A program made the translations under genes and the position numbers. DNA of 64,000 bases from Pseudoalteromonas rubra (GTDB taxonomy: Bacteria; Pseudomonadota; Gammaproteobacteria; Enterobacterales; Alteromonadaceae). Positions 43,653 through 52,789 of the stretch are shown one piece after another; position 1 is the stretch's first letter; every line of letters starts with the position of its first letter. The notes under the pieces were generated by a model. That model saw nothing but the letters and a program-made list of their open reading frames with translations. It searched no databases and had not been told where the DNA came from. The stretch is from positions 186,001-250,000 of the forward strand of contig NZ_AHCD03000036.1 of assembly GCF_000238295.3 (NCBI RefSeq), given 5' to 3'.

Positions 43653-44391
43653 GGCTTTGTTCCTCAGCGACTGGCTTTTTGCTGTACAGTCTGGCCAACA
43701 ATAATCCTAATTCAAACAGTAGCGCCATAGGCACGGCGAGTAGTGTTTGCGATAACACATCGGGGGGCGTTAAAAACATCGCGACGACAAACACACCGAC
43801 TATGATGTAGGGGCGTTTTTGCGCCAGGCTTTGTGTGGTTGTGACGCCACTCCAGCACAACAGCATAATGGCTACGGGTATTTCAAAGGCGACGCCGAAT
43901 GCAAAGAACAGCTTTAAAATGAAGCCAAGGTAGCTGCTGATATCCGGAGAGAGTGTCATCATGTCGGGACCCACGGCGGTAAAAAAGCCGAGAATAATGG
44001 GCATCACGACAAAATAACAAAATGCAATACCGGCGTAAAACAACAGGATACTGGAAAGCAGAATGGGCATCAGCATGCGTTTTTCATGCTGATACAGGCC
44101 CGGCGCCAGAAACCCCCAGATTTGATGCAGTATCATAGGTACTGCCAGAAACAGCGACACAAACAGGGTCAGTTTAAAGGGGGCAAAGAAAGGGGCCGTG
44201 ACATCCGTGGCTATCATAGTGCTGTTTGCGGGCAGACTCTCAACCAGTGGGGCCGCCACAAATGCATATATATCGTTGGCAAAATAAACCAAAGAAATAA
44301 AGATGATCAGGATGCTCAGTAGCGCCTTAATTAGACGATTTCTCAGCTCAATAAGGTGGCCAATAAAGCCACTGTTTGTCATATCTGACAT
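43645..44391 (-). CDS. tatC: Sec-independent translocase TatC
   Basis: A 248-residue polytopic protein with six helices, the receptor for twin-arginine signal peptides. Recognisable: GFIGHLIELRNRLIKALL at the N-terminus (with the conserved Glu in HLIELR), SLFLAVPMILHQIWGFLAPGLY and FEIPV(A). Located after tatB with a short gap. Works with TatA and TatB to export folded proteins. Confidence 0.96.
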   Translation of the reverse strand: MSDMTNSGFIGHLIELRNRLIKALLSILIIFISLVYFANDIYAFVAAPLVESLPANSTMIATDVTAPFFAPFKLTLFVSLFLAVPMILHQIWGFLAPGLYQHEKRMLMPILLSSILLFYAGIAFCYFVVMPIILGFFTAVGPDMMTLSPDISSYLGFILKLFFAFGVAFEIPVAIMLLCWSGVTTTQSLAQKRPYIIVGVFVVAMFLTPPDVLSQTLLAVPMALLFELGLLLARLYSKKPVAEEQSHE

Positions 44392-44409
44392 GCAAAAACT
44401 CGTAAACGG

Positions 44410-44742
44410 TTAGTTTTGAGAGGACGGATCTTTGTCGTTTTTCGACTGATCTGGAGACTTGCTGTAGCTGTGGCGCACTGATTCTGCCGCACGCTGCAAC
44501 TCCTCAACCGATTGCTTGAGACCTGGGGAAATATTGTCCAGGCCTTGCTCTTCGGCTTTTTTCAGGTTGCTATGCAACTCGTGTACTCTCAGCTCTTCGC
44601 TTACTTCCGCCTTGACGGAATTGGCAACAGATTTGACTGTGTTGATCCAGCGGCTGACCGTTCTGATCGCAACAGGCAGGCGTTCTGGCCCGAGCACAAC
44701 CAGGCCAACGATCAACACTACGACGAGTTCCCACATCCCCAT
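44410..44742 (-). CDS. tatB: Sec-independent translocase TatB
   Basis: A 110-residue protein: N-terminal helix MGMWELVVVLIVGLVVLGPERLP, amphipathic helix, then a charged tail. The GPERLP hinge is TatB-specific. Six bp downstream of tatA. Confidence 0.95.
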   Translation of the reverse strand: MGMWELVVVLIVGLVVLGPERLPVAIRTVSRWINTVKSVANSVKAEVSEELRVHELHSNLKKAEEQGLDNISPGLKQSVEELQRAAESVRHSYSKSPDQSKNDKDPSSQN

Positions 44743-44748
44743 GTCAGA

Positions 44749-44994
44749 TCACACCTTGTCTTTTTCTTTTTCGCTGGTCGTTTTAGCCTGTGCAGCCTGA
44801 TCGGTCAGCTGTTCTTTGCTATCCGCTTTTTCTGACTTTTTTTCTTCTTCATCTTCAGACACTGCATTCTTAAAGCCTTTTACCGCATTGCCTAAGTCAC
44901 TACCAATGCCACGTAGTTTTTTCGTCCCAAATAAAAGCACGATAATGGCCAGAATGATAAGCAACTGCCAAATACTGATACCACCAAAACCCAT
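44749..44994 (-). CDS. tatA: Sec-independent translocase TatA
   Basis: An 81-residue pore-forming Tat subunit: helix ISIWQLLIILAIIVLLFG, FGTKKLRGIGSDLG hinge and amphipathic helix, acidic/Lys-rich tail. It is 60 bp downstream of ubiB, on the same strand. Confidence 0.95.
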   Translation of the reverse strand: MGFGGISIWQLLIILAIIVLLFGTKKLRGIGSDLGNAVKGFKNAVSEDEEEKKSEKADSKEQLTDQAAQAKTTSEKEKDKV

Positions 44995-45054
44995 GTCTAC
45001 TCCATTTAATGTGTTATTGAATTAAGAAAGATTATACGCCGAGTGTGTAAAATA

Positions 45055-46665
45055 TCACCCTGTTTTGCGCCATGCTTTAATAAATATTGCAATTGCCAGT
45101 GTGGCACAGAGACCGCTTGCGAGTTGACGCTCGTCAATAAAGCACAAACCAGCCACAATAGTGAGTGCTGCCGCAGCAATGCCAAGTAGCAATGCACGGG
45201 TGTCTGTGTTGCTCTGCTGCACAATGGGGGCACTTTGGCGCTGACTACGCTTCAGGTTCTGATAGATAAGATCGGGCAGCTCAGGCATTTTTTCAGCCCA
45301 AAAAGGCAAATTAGTGTAGAGCTTTTTGGCCACTGCCAACGGGCCCACCTGATCCTGCACCCACTTTTCTAAAAAGGGTTTGGCTGTTTTCCATAAATCC
45401 AGCTGTGGATAAAGCTGGCGGCCCAGACCCTCAACGTACAAGAGGGTTTTCTGCAGCAGCACCAGTTGGGGCTGCACTTCCATATTAAAACGCCGAGCGG
45501 TGTTGAACAGATTTACCAGCACATGTCCAAACGAAATCTCGGCCAGGGGCTTGTTAAAGATCGGCTCGCACACCGTGCGAATGGCAAACTCGAACTCCTC
45601 CACACAGGTGTCGGGCGGTACCCACCCTGAGTCGACGTGCAACTGCGCAACCTGACGATAATCGCGGTTGAAAAAGGCAATGAAGTTCTCAGCCAGATAG
45701 CGTTTATCTTCGCGATTTAAGGTGCCCACAATGCCGCAATCAATGCCGATATATTTCGGGTTATGCGGATCTTCGCGTGACACAAAGATGTTACCCGGGT
45801 GCATGTCGGCATGGAAAAAACTGTCGCGGAAAACCTGGGTAAAAAACACTTCGACACCGCGCTCAGCCAACACCTTCATATTGGTGCCCTGGGCCAGCAG
45901 TGCTTCGGTATCCGATACGGGGATACCGTAAATGCGTTCCATCACCAGTACATTGCGTCTCGAATAATCACTGTACACTTCTGGAATATAAAGCGACGCC
46001 GAGCCTTCAAAGTTACGTCTGAGCTGGATGGCATTGGCGGCTTCACGCATCAGGTCGAGTTCATCGAGCAGGGTTTTACGGTATTCTCTGACCACTTCAA
46101 CCGGGCGCAGCCGGCGACCAGCACTGATAAGGCTGGCCAGCAGGTGAGCAAAACGTTCCATCAAAGACAGGTCCGCAAGAATTTGTTTTTCAATATTCGG
46201 GCGGATCACTTTGACCACCACTTCTCTTAATTCTTCCCCAACCACCAGTTTGGCGCAATGCACCTGCGCGATAGAAGCTGAGGCCAGCGGGGTTTGCTCA
46301 AATTCGACAAAACCATCGTGGATACTGTCGAGGCCCAGTGCCTTTTCTATCAGTGCCTGTGCCTGATCGCCAGGGAAGGGGGCGACTTTGTCCTGCAGCA
46401 GGGCGAGTTCTTCGGCAATGTCCGGTGGCAGTAAGTCGCGACGTGTTGACAGCATCTGGCCAAACTTAACCCATACTGGCCCCAAGGTTTGCAGTGCCAG
46501 CCTGAGGCGCGCACCGACGGGTTTGTCGCTGTGTTGGTTGGGTAGCCAGAATAAACTGCGTCTAACCGCCCGGGCATACCAGGGTTGCTTGTGCCTCGGA
46601 AGCAGGTCGTCCAGGCCATAATTAAGAAAAGTTTTACCGATTTGATACAGACGAGCGATGGACAA
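45055..46665 (-). CDS. ubiB: UbiB, atypical kinase-like ubiquinone biosynthesis protein
   Basis: A 536-residue ABC1/ADCK family member. The KxGQ signature is in VWVKFGQMLSTRRDLLPPDI, catalytic-like motifs are HADMHPGNIF and GIDCGIVG, and two C-terminal helices (~498-530) anchor it in the membrane. It is an ATPase needed for coenzyme Q synthesis. Conserved order ubiE-ubiJ-ubiB, 10 bp gap to ubiJ. Confidence 0.95.
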   Translation of the reverse strand: MSIARLYQIGKTFLNYGLDDLLPRHKQPWYARAVRRSLFWLPNQHSDKPVGARLRLALQTLGPVWVKFGQMLSTRRDLLPPDIAEELALLQDKVAPFPGDQAQALIEKALGLDSIHDGFVEFEQTPLASASIAQVHCAKLVVGEELREVVVKVIRPNIEKQILADLSLMERFAHLLASLISAGRRLRPVEVVREYRKTLLDELDLMREAANAIQLRRNFEGSASLYIPEVYSDYSRRNVLVMERIYGIPVSDTEALLAQGTNMKVLAERGVEVFFTQVFRDSFFHADMHPGNIFVSREDPHNPKYIGIDCGIVGTLNREDKRYLAENFIAFFNRDYRQVAQLHVDSGWVPPDTCVEEFEFAIRTVCEPIFNKPLAEISFGHVLVNLFNTARRFNMEVQPQLVLLQKTLLYVEGLGRQLYPQLDLWKTAKPFLEKWVQDQVGPLAVAKKLYTNLPFWAEKMPELPDLIYQNLKRSQRQSAPIVQQSNTDTRALLLGIAAAALTIVAGLCFIDERQLASGLCATLAIAIFIKAWRKTG

Positions 46666-46675
46666 ACCCAGCTCC

Positions 46676-47293
46676 TTATAATTCGCTTAACGCGTTGATA
46701 CGTTGTTCCAGTGCCGCCAGTTGTTGAGCCAGCTGTCGCGTATGGGATTTAAATTGGCGGACTTCCAGTGGGTGTACGGCAACTTTCAGTTCGTCCTGAC
46801 ACAACTGTGTAAAGGTCCGTTGTAGGGTTTTGAGGTGACCACCGCCGCGTTGTGCGGCTGCCTTGCAGCGTTCGACCAACAGTTGCGCCGGGGCATCTCC
46901 AAGGTGACGCGACAGGTGCTCTGCCCAGTCAATACTGAGGCCGGAAAACGCTTTACTGTAACTTTGTGCTAATTGTAAGTCGCCTTCGAGATCCAGCTTT
47001 TCCTCACGGATGAGGCGCGTCAGCTGGCTGGGGTCTGAGATTTCACCCAAAGTCGATAAGGTGGTTGTAATGTGGCAGTCGGCCTTGTCCTGGTAGTGAC
47101 CATAGACAAAACAGTGCGGTTTACCTTGTTGTTCACCCACATAGTGCAGGGCACAGCACATGCCGAGATCCGTTAAGGTGATCGCCAGTATTTTGTGCTG
47201 TGTGGGGGCCAGCTGCATTGCCACAGCAGGCTCTTTGTCCAGCAGCTGATCCAGTGCACTTTCGGCAACAGCGGTGAGCAGCGTGATCCACAT
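46676..47293 (-). CDS. ubiJ: UbiJ, SCP2-domain ubiquinone biosynthesis accessory factor
   Basis: A 205-residue protein with an N-terminal SCP2 lipid-binding domain (~15-120) and a C-terminal amphipathic/coiled-coil segment (LAQQLAALEQRINALSEL). In E. coli it organises the soluble Ubi complex with UbiK. Between ubiE and ubiB. Confidence 0.9.
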   Translation of the reverse strand: MWITLLTAVAESALDQLLDKEPAVAMQLAPTQHKILAITLTDLGMCCALHYVGEQQGKPHCFVYGHYQDKADCHITTTLSTLGEISDPSQLTRLIREEKLDLEGDLQLAQSYSKAFSGLSIDWAEHLSRHLGDAPAQLLVERCKAAAQRGGGHLKTLQRTFTQLCQDELKVAVHPLEVRQFKSHTRQLAQQLAALEQRINALSEL

Positions 47294-47316
47294 ACAGTTT
47301 CCTTGCTTCTCAGGAG

Positions 47317-48072
47317 TTAAAATTTAAAGCCTCGATGAAGCGCCACAATGCCACCCGTCAGGTTCTGGTAGCTCGCTTGTTCAAAGCCTGCGTCTTCCAT
47401 CATTGTTTTCAGGGTTTCCTGATCCGGGTGCATACGGATGGACTCAGCCAGGTAGCGATAAGACTCGCTGTCGTTGGCAACCAATTTACCCATGGTTGGC
47501 AGGATATTAAAGGAGTAGAAATCGTATAGCTTCGACAATGCTTCGTTGTCTGTTTTTGAGAACTCCAGTACCAGCAGACGACCACCTGGCTTCAATACTC
47601 GGTACATGGAGCGCAGTGCCTTGTCTTTGTCAGTGACGTTGCGCAGTCCAAACGCGATGGTGATCACATCGAGGCTATTGTCCGGGAAGGGCAGTGCTTC
47701 GGCATTCATTTGCACATATTCGATATTCCCGACCCGGCCTAAATCGCGCAGTTTATCGCGGCCAACGCGCAGCATTGAGTCGTTGATGTCGCCCAGGATC
47801 ACCTGACCTGTTTCACCCACCAATTCACTGAATTTGGCAGTCAGATCACCGGTACCACCGGCCAGATCCAGAACTTTGTGGCCCTGTCGGACACCAGAGC
47901 ACGCAATGGTCTGGCGTTTCCATAGGCGATGGATCCCGAATGACATCAGGTCATTCATCACATCATATTTTGCAGCCACGGAGTGGAAAACGTCGGCCAC
48001 CATTGAGGCCTTTTCCTGTGTTGCTACTGTTTGATAGCCAAAGTGTGTGGTGTCGCGATTTGCTTCTTTCAT
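47317..48072 (-). CDS. ubiE: UbiE, demethylmenaquinone/2-polyprenyl-benzoquinol methyltransferase
   Basis: A 251-residue SAM methyltransferase with motif I VLDLAGGTGDLTAKF, LGDINDSMLRVGRDK and NVTDKDKALRSMYRVLKPGG. C-methylates ubiquinone and menaquinone precursors. The start of the block of ten co-directional genes running to hemB. Confidence 0.96.
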   Translation of the reverse strand: MKEANRDTTHFGYQTVATQEKASMVADVFHSVAAKYDVMNDLMSFGIHRLWKRQTIACSGVRQGHKVLDLAGGTGDLTAKFSELVGETGQVILGDINDSMLRVGRDKLRDLGRVGNIEYVQMNAEALPFPDNSLDVITIAFGLRNVTDKDKALRSMYRVLKPGGRLLVLEFSKTDNEALSKLYDFYSFNILPTMGKLVANDSESYRYLAESIRMHPDQETLKTMMEDAGFEQASYQNLTGGIVALHRGFKF

Positions 48073-48210
48073 GTGTGTTATTTGTGCCGGATCTGGGTGT
48101 CAATAGTGTACTTGATAGCACTCAGTGAGCGCAATCGGTGTCAGCAATTTAAGCAGATTAATCAACAGGCCGTAGCACAGATGCGGTCTGTCGGCTGAGC
48201 TGGGGAAATG

Positions 48211-49230
48211 TTAAGTGGCGGCAGAGACATAGTAGTGCTGGCCGAGCGACTGGGCTTTTTTGGCAGCATAGGCGGCGCGCTGGGCGAGGGTGTTGAAATC
48301 GTGCTCGGGTTGATGCTGTGCAATACCAATGGCCAAATCAATGTCGGGAAACGAGACATCGCCTTTGGCACTGACAAATTTCAGGCGACTCACGCCACGA
48401 CGAATTTTTTGCGCGACGACCTGGGCCGTCTCGGCGTCACAGTCTGCCAGCACAATGGTGAACTCTTGTCTGCCTGTGCGCCCTGGCAGGCCGCTGTGGA
48501 GCACGTATTTTTTGATCCTTTTGGCGACCCGCTGTAATACGGTTTCGCCGATCAGCTCGCCAAATCCCTGACTGAAGTCATCGAGGTTTTCGATCAAGAC
48601 AGAAATGGCAAAAACGGACTTATCCTGGGTCAGCCATAGCTGGGTTTTATGGCCCAGGTAGTGGCGTTTATACAAGCCCGTTTGTGGGTCTAAAATGCGC
48701 TGTTTGCGTAGCGTAAGTAATTGTTTCTGCTGTTTTTCGTGTAGCTCTCTGGCTTTGCGCAGGGCGTTTTTAAACTGCTGATGCTGCTTAAGCAGTTGCT
48801 CTGTGTGGGCACTAAAGTCACTTAAGGCTGCCCGCGTTTTGACGACATTGTGCTCATCGAGATTGTGGATACAGTGGCTGATCTGCTTGGCAAAACCAAT
48901 CAGGCTTTGCTGAGACTGCTGTGCTGAGTCACTGAGGTGATCGATCATGCCGCCAACTTGCTGGATCAGCGTTGCCTCGGTCTGATGCTCTTTTTGCAGG
49001 TGCTCGTAGTAGAGCTGCTCAATGTAAATACTGTCGATGTTGGTGCGGTTGCGAATGTCGCGATCCAGCTGTTCATTGAGTTCGCGATGAGTCTGGCTGA
49101 TATAAACATAGCCAATATGGTAATTGAGGGGCGTAGGCGGCAGCTGATTCTGCTCCAGAAACTGACAAACTTTGGTCATTTTTTCTTGTGCTATTGCCAT
49201 GGGATCATGGAACATCATTTTACTTACCAC
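48211..49230 (-). CDS. Degenerate GGDEF-domain protein
   Basis: A 339-residue soluble protein. N-terminal ~170 residues are helical/coiled coil; residues ~180-335 form a GGDEF fold (DPQTGLYKRHYLG at the start). The active-site loop reads GRQEF (in GRTGRQEFTIVL) and no I-site is seen, so cyclase activity is doubtful; it may bind GTP or c-di-GMP or be inactive. The first residues include several Met codons, so the exact start (49230, or 49218 MMFHDP) is uncertain. Located before ubiE, same strand, not overlapping. Confidence 0.75.
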   Translation of the reverse strand: MVSKMMFHDPMAIAQEKMTKVCQFLEQNQLPPTPLNYHIGYVYISQTHRELNEQLDRDIRNRTNIDSIYIEQLYYEHLQKEHQTEATLIQQVGGMIDHLSDSAQQSQQSLIGFAKQISHCIHNLDEHNVVKTRAALSDFSAHTEQLLKQHQQFKNALRKARELHEKQQKQLLTLRKQRILDPQTGLYKRHYLGHKTQLWLTQDKSVFAISVLIENLDDFSQGFGELIGETVLQRVAKRIKKYVLHSGLPGRTGRQEFTIVLADCDAETAQVVAQKIRRGVSRLKFVSAKGDVSFPDIDLAIGIAQHQPEHDFNTLAQRAAYAAKKAQSLGQHYYVSAAT

Positions 49231-49538
49231 AATAATCAGTTGCTGTTAAATACCTGGCAGAAGTACTCGAAACGGTCCCTATGAGATACCTGGCTTCGCT
49301 GCGGCTACATTAATCGCTCTGTTGAGTTTTGAAAAGCAAAAATCCGCGTAATGAGACAAATTTATTGCTTTTTATGGGTGTTGTTGAATTAGTAATCACT
49401 TTTTTCTTGCCTTCTTGAAGTGGCTTTGCAGAGACGTTGATGGCTCAGAGCAGCCACTGGTCGTATTAAGTTGCAAGCCTATCTCGAGCGTGTTTATGTG
49501 TTGCGCAAATTTCACAATATTGTTAAAGGAACATCCAC
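49231..49538. other. Intergenic region between divergent genes
   Basis: About 300 bp, moderately AT-rich, must hold promoters for the GGDEF protein (minus) and the DUF885 lipoprotein (plus). No gene, repeat or strong hairpin seen. Confidence 0.4.
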
Positions 49539-51302
49539 GTGAGCTTCCCACTGAAAACAACTCTATCCCGCTCTTTGTGCGCAGTGACATTGGCACTGGG
49601 CCTGGCAGGATGTGAACTTACTCAGGTCAGCGCTGATCAACAATTTACTACCTTAGCCCAGCAAGTTATGGCATTTCGTAGCGACAAGCAGGCACAGGGA
49701 AGCACCTTACTGCCAGATTTAAGTGCAGCCCATCTGGCCACTAAAAATGCAGAACGCGTGGCCTTTTTACAGCGTTTAGACGCACTGGATGAAACAAAAT
49801 TAAGTGAAGAAAACCGTATAAACCTGGTGATCTTGCGTGCTCAGATCCAGGACAAGGTAGATCGCTATCGCTTCAACGCTCATTATATGCCACTCAAGTC
49901 AGAGAGCGGCTTTCACAGCAGCCTGCCGAGGATGCTGGGCAGCACTGATTTTAAAACCCGCGACGACTATGCGCTTTATCTGAGTAAGCTGGCGGAAGTG
50001 CCGCGTTATTTTGCAGAAAATATTGCCTGGATGCGCAAGGGGCTTGAAACGGGCCTGACCCAGCCAAAGGCGGTGCTGGCAGGGTATGAAGCATCTATTG
50101 AAGCTTTCATCGTCGATGAGGCAACAGAGTCGACTTATTTCCGTCCTTTTAAGCACAATCGCAGCGGTTTGCCAGAGGATGAATTTAAGCGTTTACAGAA
50201 CCAGGCGCAGGAAGTGATCGCACAACAGGTGATCCCGGCGTACCGCGAGTATTTGGCATTTTTTGTCGAGCAGTACAGGCCAGGTGCGCGTGATGATATT
50301 GGTATCTCCAGCACCCCGAATGGCGTTGAGTTTTACCGCAACCGGACCGCGCACTTTACGACGACCCAGATGACTCCTGAACAAGTGCATGCATTGGGAC
50401 TGGAAGAAGTGGCCCGGATCAAAAGTGAAATGATGGAGATCATCAAGCAAACTCAATTTGACGGGAGCTTTGCTGAGTTTGTCCAGTTTTTAAGAACCGA
50501 TCCTCAGTTCTATGCCAGCAGTGCACAAGAGCTGCTTAAAGAAGCTGCCTTCATTGCTAAGAAAATGGATGCGCAGTTGCCAAAGCTGTTCCATACACTG
50601 CCGCGTCGTCCATATGGGGTTGCGCCGGTGCCGGATGCCATTGCCCCTAAATACACCACAGGCCGGTATTTGGGCGCTGATAAGGACACGGATGCAGGTT
50701 ACTACTGGGTCAATACTTACGCCTTAGACAAGCGTCCTTTGTATGTGCTTGAAGCCCTGACATTGCACGAAGCGGTGCCGGGACATCATCTGCAAATCTC
50801 GCTGAACCAGGAATTGGATTATTTACCTGATTATCGTCGCGATTCTTATATCTCAGCGTTTGGTGAGGGCTGGGGCTTATATGCTGAATACCTGGGTCTG
50901 GAAGCGGGCTTTTATCAGGATCCATATAGCAACTTTGGTCGCCTGACCTACGAAATGTGGCGGGCAGCTCGACTGGTTGTGGACACCGGAATGCACATGT
51001 TTGGCTGGAGCCGGGAGCGGGCAATGAACTTTATGCGTGATAACACGGCTTTGTCGCTGCACAATGTGAAGACAGAAACCGACCGCTACATATCCTGGCC
51101 AGGTCAGGCACTGTCATACAAGGTGGGTGAGTTGACCATTAAACGTTTGCGCGCGAAAACCGAGGCGGCGTTAGGGGATGCCTTTGATATTCGTGAGTTC
51201 CACCATCAGATCCTGCGTCATGGTTCTGTGCCGTTAAATGTGCTGGAAACGCAGATCGACAAGTATATTGCGTCTGTGCAAAACACCAGCCAGACACTGT
51301 AA
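49539..51302 (+). CDS. DUF885-family lipoprotein, probable zinc peptidase
   Basis: A 587-residue lipoprotein. GTG at 49539 has AAAGGAAC about 9 nt upstream; lipobox LAGC ends at Cys25. The C-terminal half carries LHEAVPGHHLQ, the HExxxGHH-type zinc motif of DUF885, and FGEGWGLYAEYLG, with a Glu as third ligand candidate. The family is annotated as uncharacterised metallopeptidases, often acting on peptides or amino acid esters. Convergent with mtnK; probably unrelated to methionine salvage. Confidence 0.85.
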   Translation: MSFPLKTTLSRSLCAVTLALGLAGCELTQVSADQQFTTLAQQVMAFRSDKQAQGSTLLPDLSAAHLATKNAERVAFLQRLDALDETKLSEENRINLVILRAQIQDKVDRYRFNAHYMPLKSESGFHSSLPRMLGSTDFKTRDDYALYLSKLAEVPRYFAENIAWMRKGLETGLTQPKAVLAGYEASIEAFIVDEATESTYFRPFKHNRSGLPEDEFKRLQNQAQEVIAQQVIPAYREYLAFFVEQYRPGARDDIGISSTPNGVEFYRNRTAHFTTTQMTPEQVHALGLEEVARIKSEMMEIIKQTQFDGSFAEFVQFLRTDPQFYASSAQELLKEAAFIAKKMDAQLPKLFHTLPRRPYGVAPVPDAIAPKYTTGRYLGADKDTDAGYYWVNTYALDKRPLYVLEALTLHEAVPGHHLQISLNQELDYLPDYRRDSYISAFGEGWGLYAEYLGLEAGFYQDPYSNFGRLTYEMWRAARLVVDTGMHMFGWSRERAMNFMRDNTALSLHNVKTETDRYISWPGQALSYKVGELTIKRLRAKTEAALGDAFDIREFHHQILRHGSVPLNVLETQIDKYIASVQNTSQTL

Positions 51303-51310
51303 CGAGCGGA

Positions 51311-51344
51311 TGGATCAACGCTGAGCTTAGCCTGAGTTGATCCA
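51311..51344. terminator. Hairpin between convergent genes
   Basis: 9-bp stem TGGATCAAC / GTTGATCCA with a 16-nt loop that can pair further; no T run. Confidence 0.4.
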
Positions 51345-51357
51345 CGTGCCGGAGCGT

Positions 51358-52560
51358 TTACTGTAAGACGCTGATGATCAACTGATAGCAGGCGTCTTTG
51401 CTTTGACAGCTGCGGGCGTTCAGGATCAGTTGTTCACCGACCTCCAGTGCCAGGCGCTGCGCCCGCAGGCGTGCCTGTTCATCTTCAATCTCATCCAAAT
51501 CGCTGACATGGGCAAGCCCGATGGTGCGGCGGATCATCTCACTGCCACAATACCCAATGGCGTCTTGCAATACGTCACGCAGAAACAGTGCGGCGTAGCC
51601 TGGCGCCTGCAATGTACTGTCTGTGCTATGTTGTTCGCACAAGGTCTGCCATTGATAGTCAAACTCACTCAGGCAGATATCTATGGTGCGCAACAAGTAA
51701 GTATGCATATCACGACGTTTTGATGCTTCACTGATACGGCCATGCTGAGCACAGAAGTTGAGCAGCAAATTGCCAATAAAAGAGCCTAGGTCGAAACCAA
51801 TGGGACCAAAAAAGGCAAATTCCGGATCGATAAACTTGGTGGTTGTGTCATCGACAAACAGGCTACCACTATGTGCATCACCGTGAAGCAACGCTTGTGG
51901 CGAAGACAAAAAGCGCTGTTTGAGCTGGGCAATGGCCAGTTTTAACCCTGTATTGTGGCGCAGCTTGTCGACCTCTTTGCGCAGCGCATCCGGATAGTGG
52001 TTACGCTCGTTATCCTGGTAAGGGTCGTCAAAGAACAACTCTTCAGTAATGGCACACAGTTCCGGATTGGTAAAAGACTGGATCAGGGCTTTTTTGTTTG
52101 CGGGTGTGAGATAGAAATCGCTGTGATAAAAGCTGGTTGTGGCCAGGTAGTGAGCCACATCCCGGCCCAGGTTGGCAAAAGTACGCCCGGCGTTGAGTTC
52201 ACTGCGTAAGATATTCAGATGACCCAGGTCTTCGAGTATCGTCACAGCCTGCTCACTGTTGTGATGCAGTACCCTGACGGTATGGCTCGGACACACCTCA
52301 CCATGGCGACGTAAGGCGCTGGCTTCGATGCGAGCCCGATCAAGTGTCAGTGGCCAGCTTTCTCCTACACAGCGCGCGTAGGGTAACGCTTGCTTAAGGA
52401 TCACGCTATGGTTGTGTTGATCAGTGACCCGAAAAACCAGGTTCAGGTTGCCATCGCCAAACTCATAGCAGTTCAGCTGTGCGTCTGGTGGGAACATTCC
52501 CCCCAGGTTAGTGATGTATTCAATGGCCTTGTCATTGTCAAACGCCTGATAAGCACTCAT
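51358..52560 (-). CDS. mtnK: 5-methylthioribose kinase
   Basis: A 400-residue kinase that phosphorylates methylthioribose at C1 in methionine salvage. Features: N-lobe FGDGNLNLVFRV (nucleotide loop), LKQALPYARCVGESWPL, catalytic LLHGDAHSGSLF and IDPEFAFFGPIGFDLG. The ATG at 52560 (MSAYQAF) is preferred; one at 52569 is in the same frame. It is divergent from mtnA, and MetJ-like boxes lie between them. Requires upstream MTA nucleosidase and MTR uptake or supply, neither in the window. Confidence 0.93.
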   Translation of the reverse strand: MSAYQAFDNDKAIEYITNLGGMFPPDAQLNCYEFGDGNLNLVFRVTDQHNHSVILKQALPYARCVGESWPLTLDRARIEASALRRHGEVCPSHTVRVLHHNSEQAVTILEDLGHLNILRSELNAGRTFANLGRDVAHYLATTSFYHSDFYLTPANKKALIQSFTNPELCAITEELFFDDPYQDNERNHYPDALRKEVDKLRHNTGLKLAIAQLKQRFLSSPQALLHGDAHSGSLFVDDTTTKFIDPEFAFFGPIGFDLGSFIGNLLLNFCAQHGRISEASKRRDMHTYLLRTIDICLSEFDYQWQTLCEQHSTDSTLQAPGYAALFLRDVLQDAIGYCGSEMIRRTIGLAHVSDLDEIEDEQARLRAQRLALEVGEQLILNARSCQSKDACYQLIISVLQ

Positions 52561-52607
52561 TCGGATCATCCAGATAGCATAAAATTAGATCAGCATTCTA
52601 TACCTGC

Positions 52608-52639
52608 AAACGTTTAGAAGTCTATACATCTTTAGATCT
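52608..52639. promoter_or_regulatory. Tandem MetJ-box-like octamers (mtnK/mtnA)
   Basis: Contiguous octamers match AGACGTCT as follows: AAACGTTT (6/8), AGAAGTCT (7/8), ATACATCT (6/8), TTAGATCT (4/8). They lie between the divergent mtnK and mtnA genes. MetJ binds two or more adjacent boxes with S-adenosylmethionine. Confidence 0.65.
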
Positions 52640-52789
52640 TGATGTAGAATGGAGCAGTCAGTTTTTTCAATCGGACACTGCCCAGATGACACCGAGGGGG
52701 TCACATCGGTATGGTCGGTGCCAGATTTCACGCTGCCTGTTCATTGCTGTGAATGGGTATTCGCCAGGAGCAAATCGGAGTAAACAACG

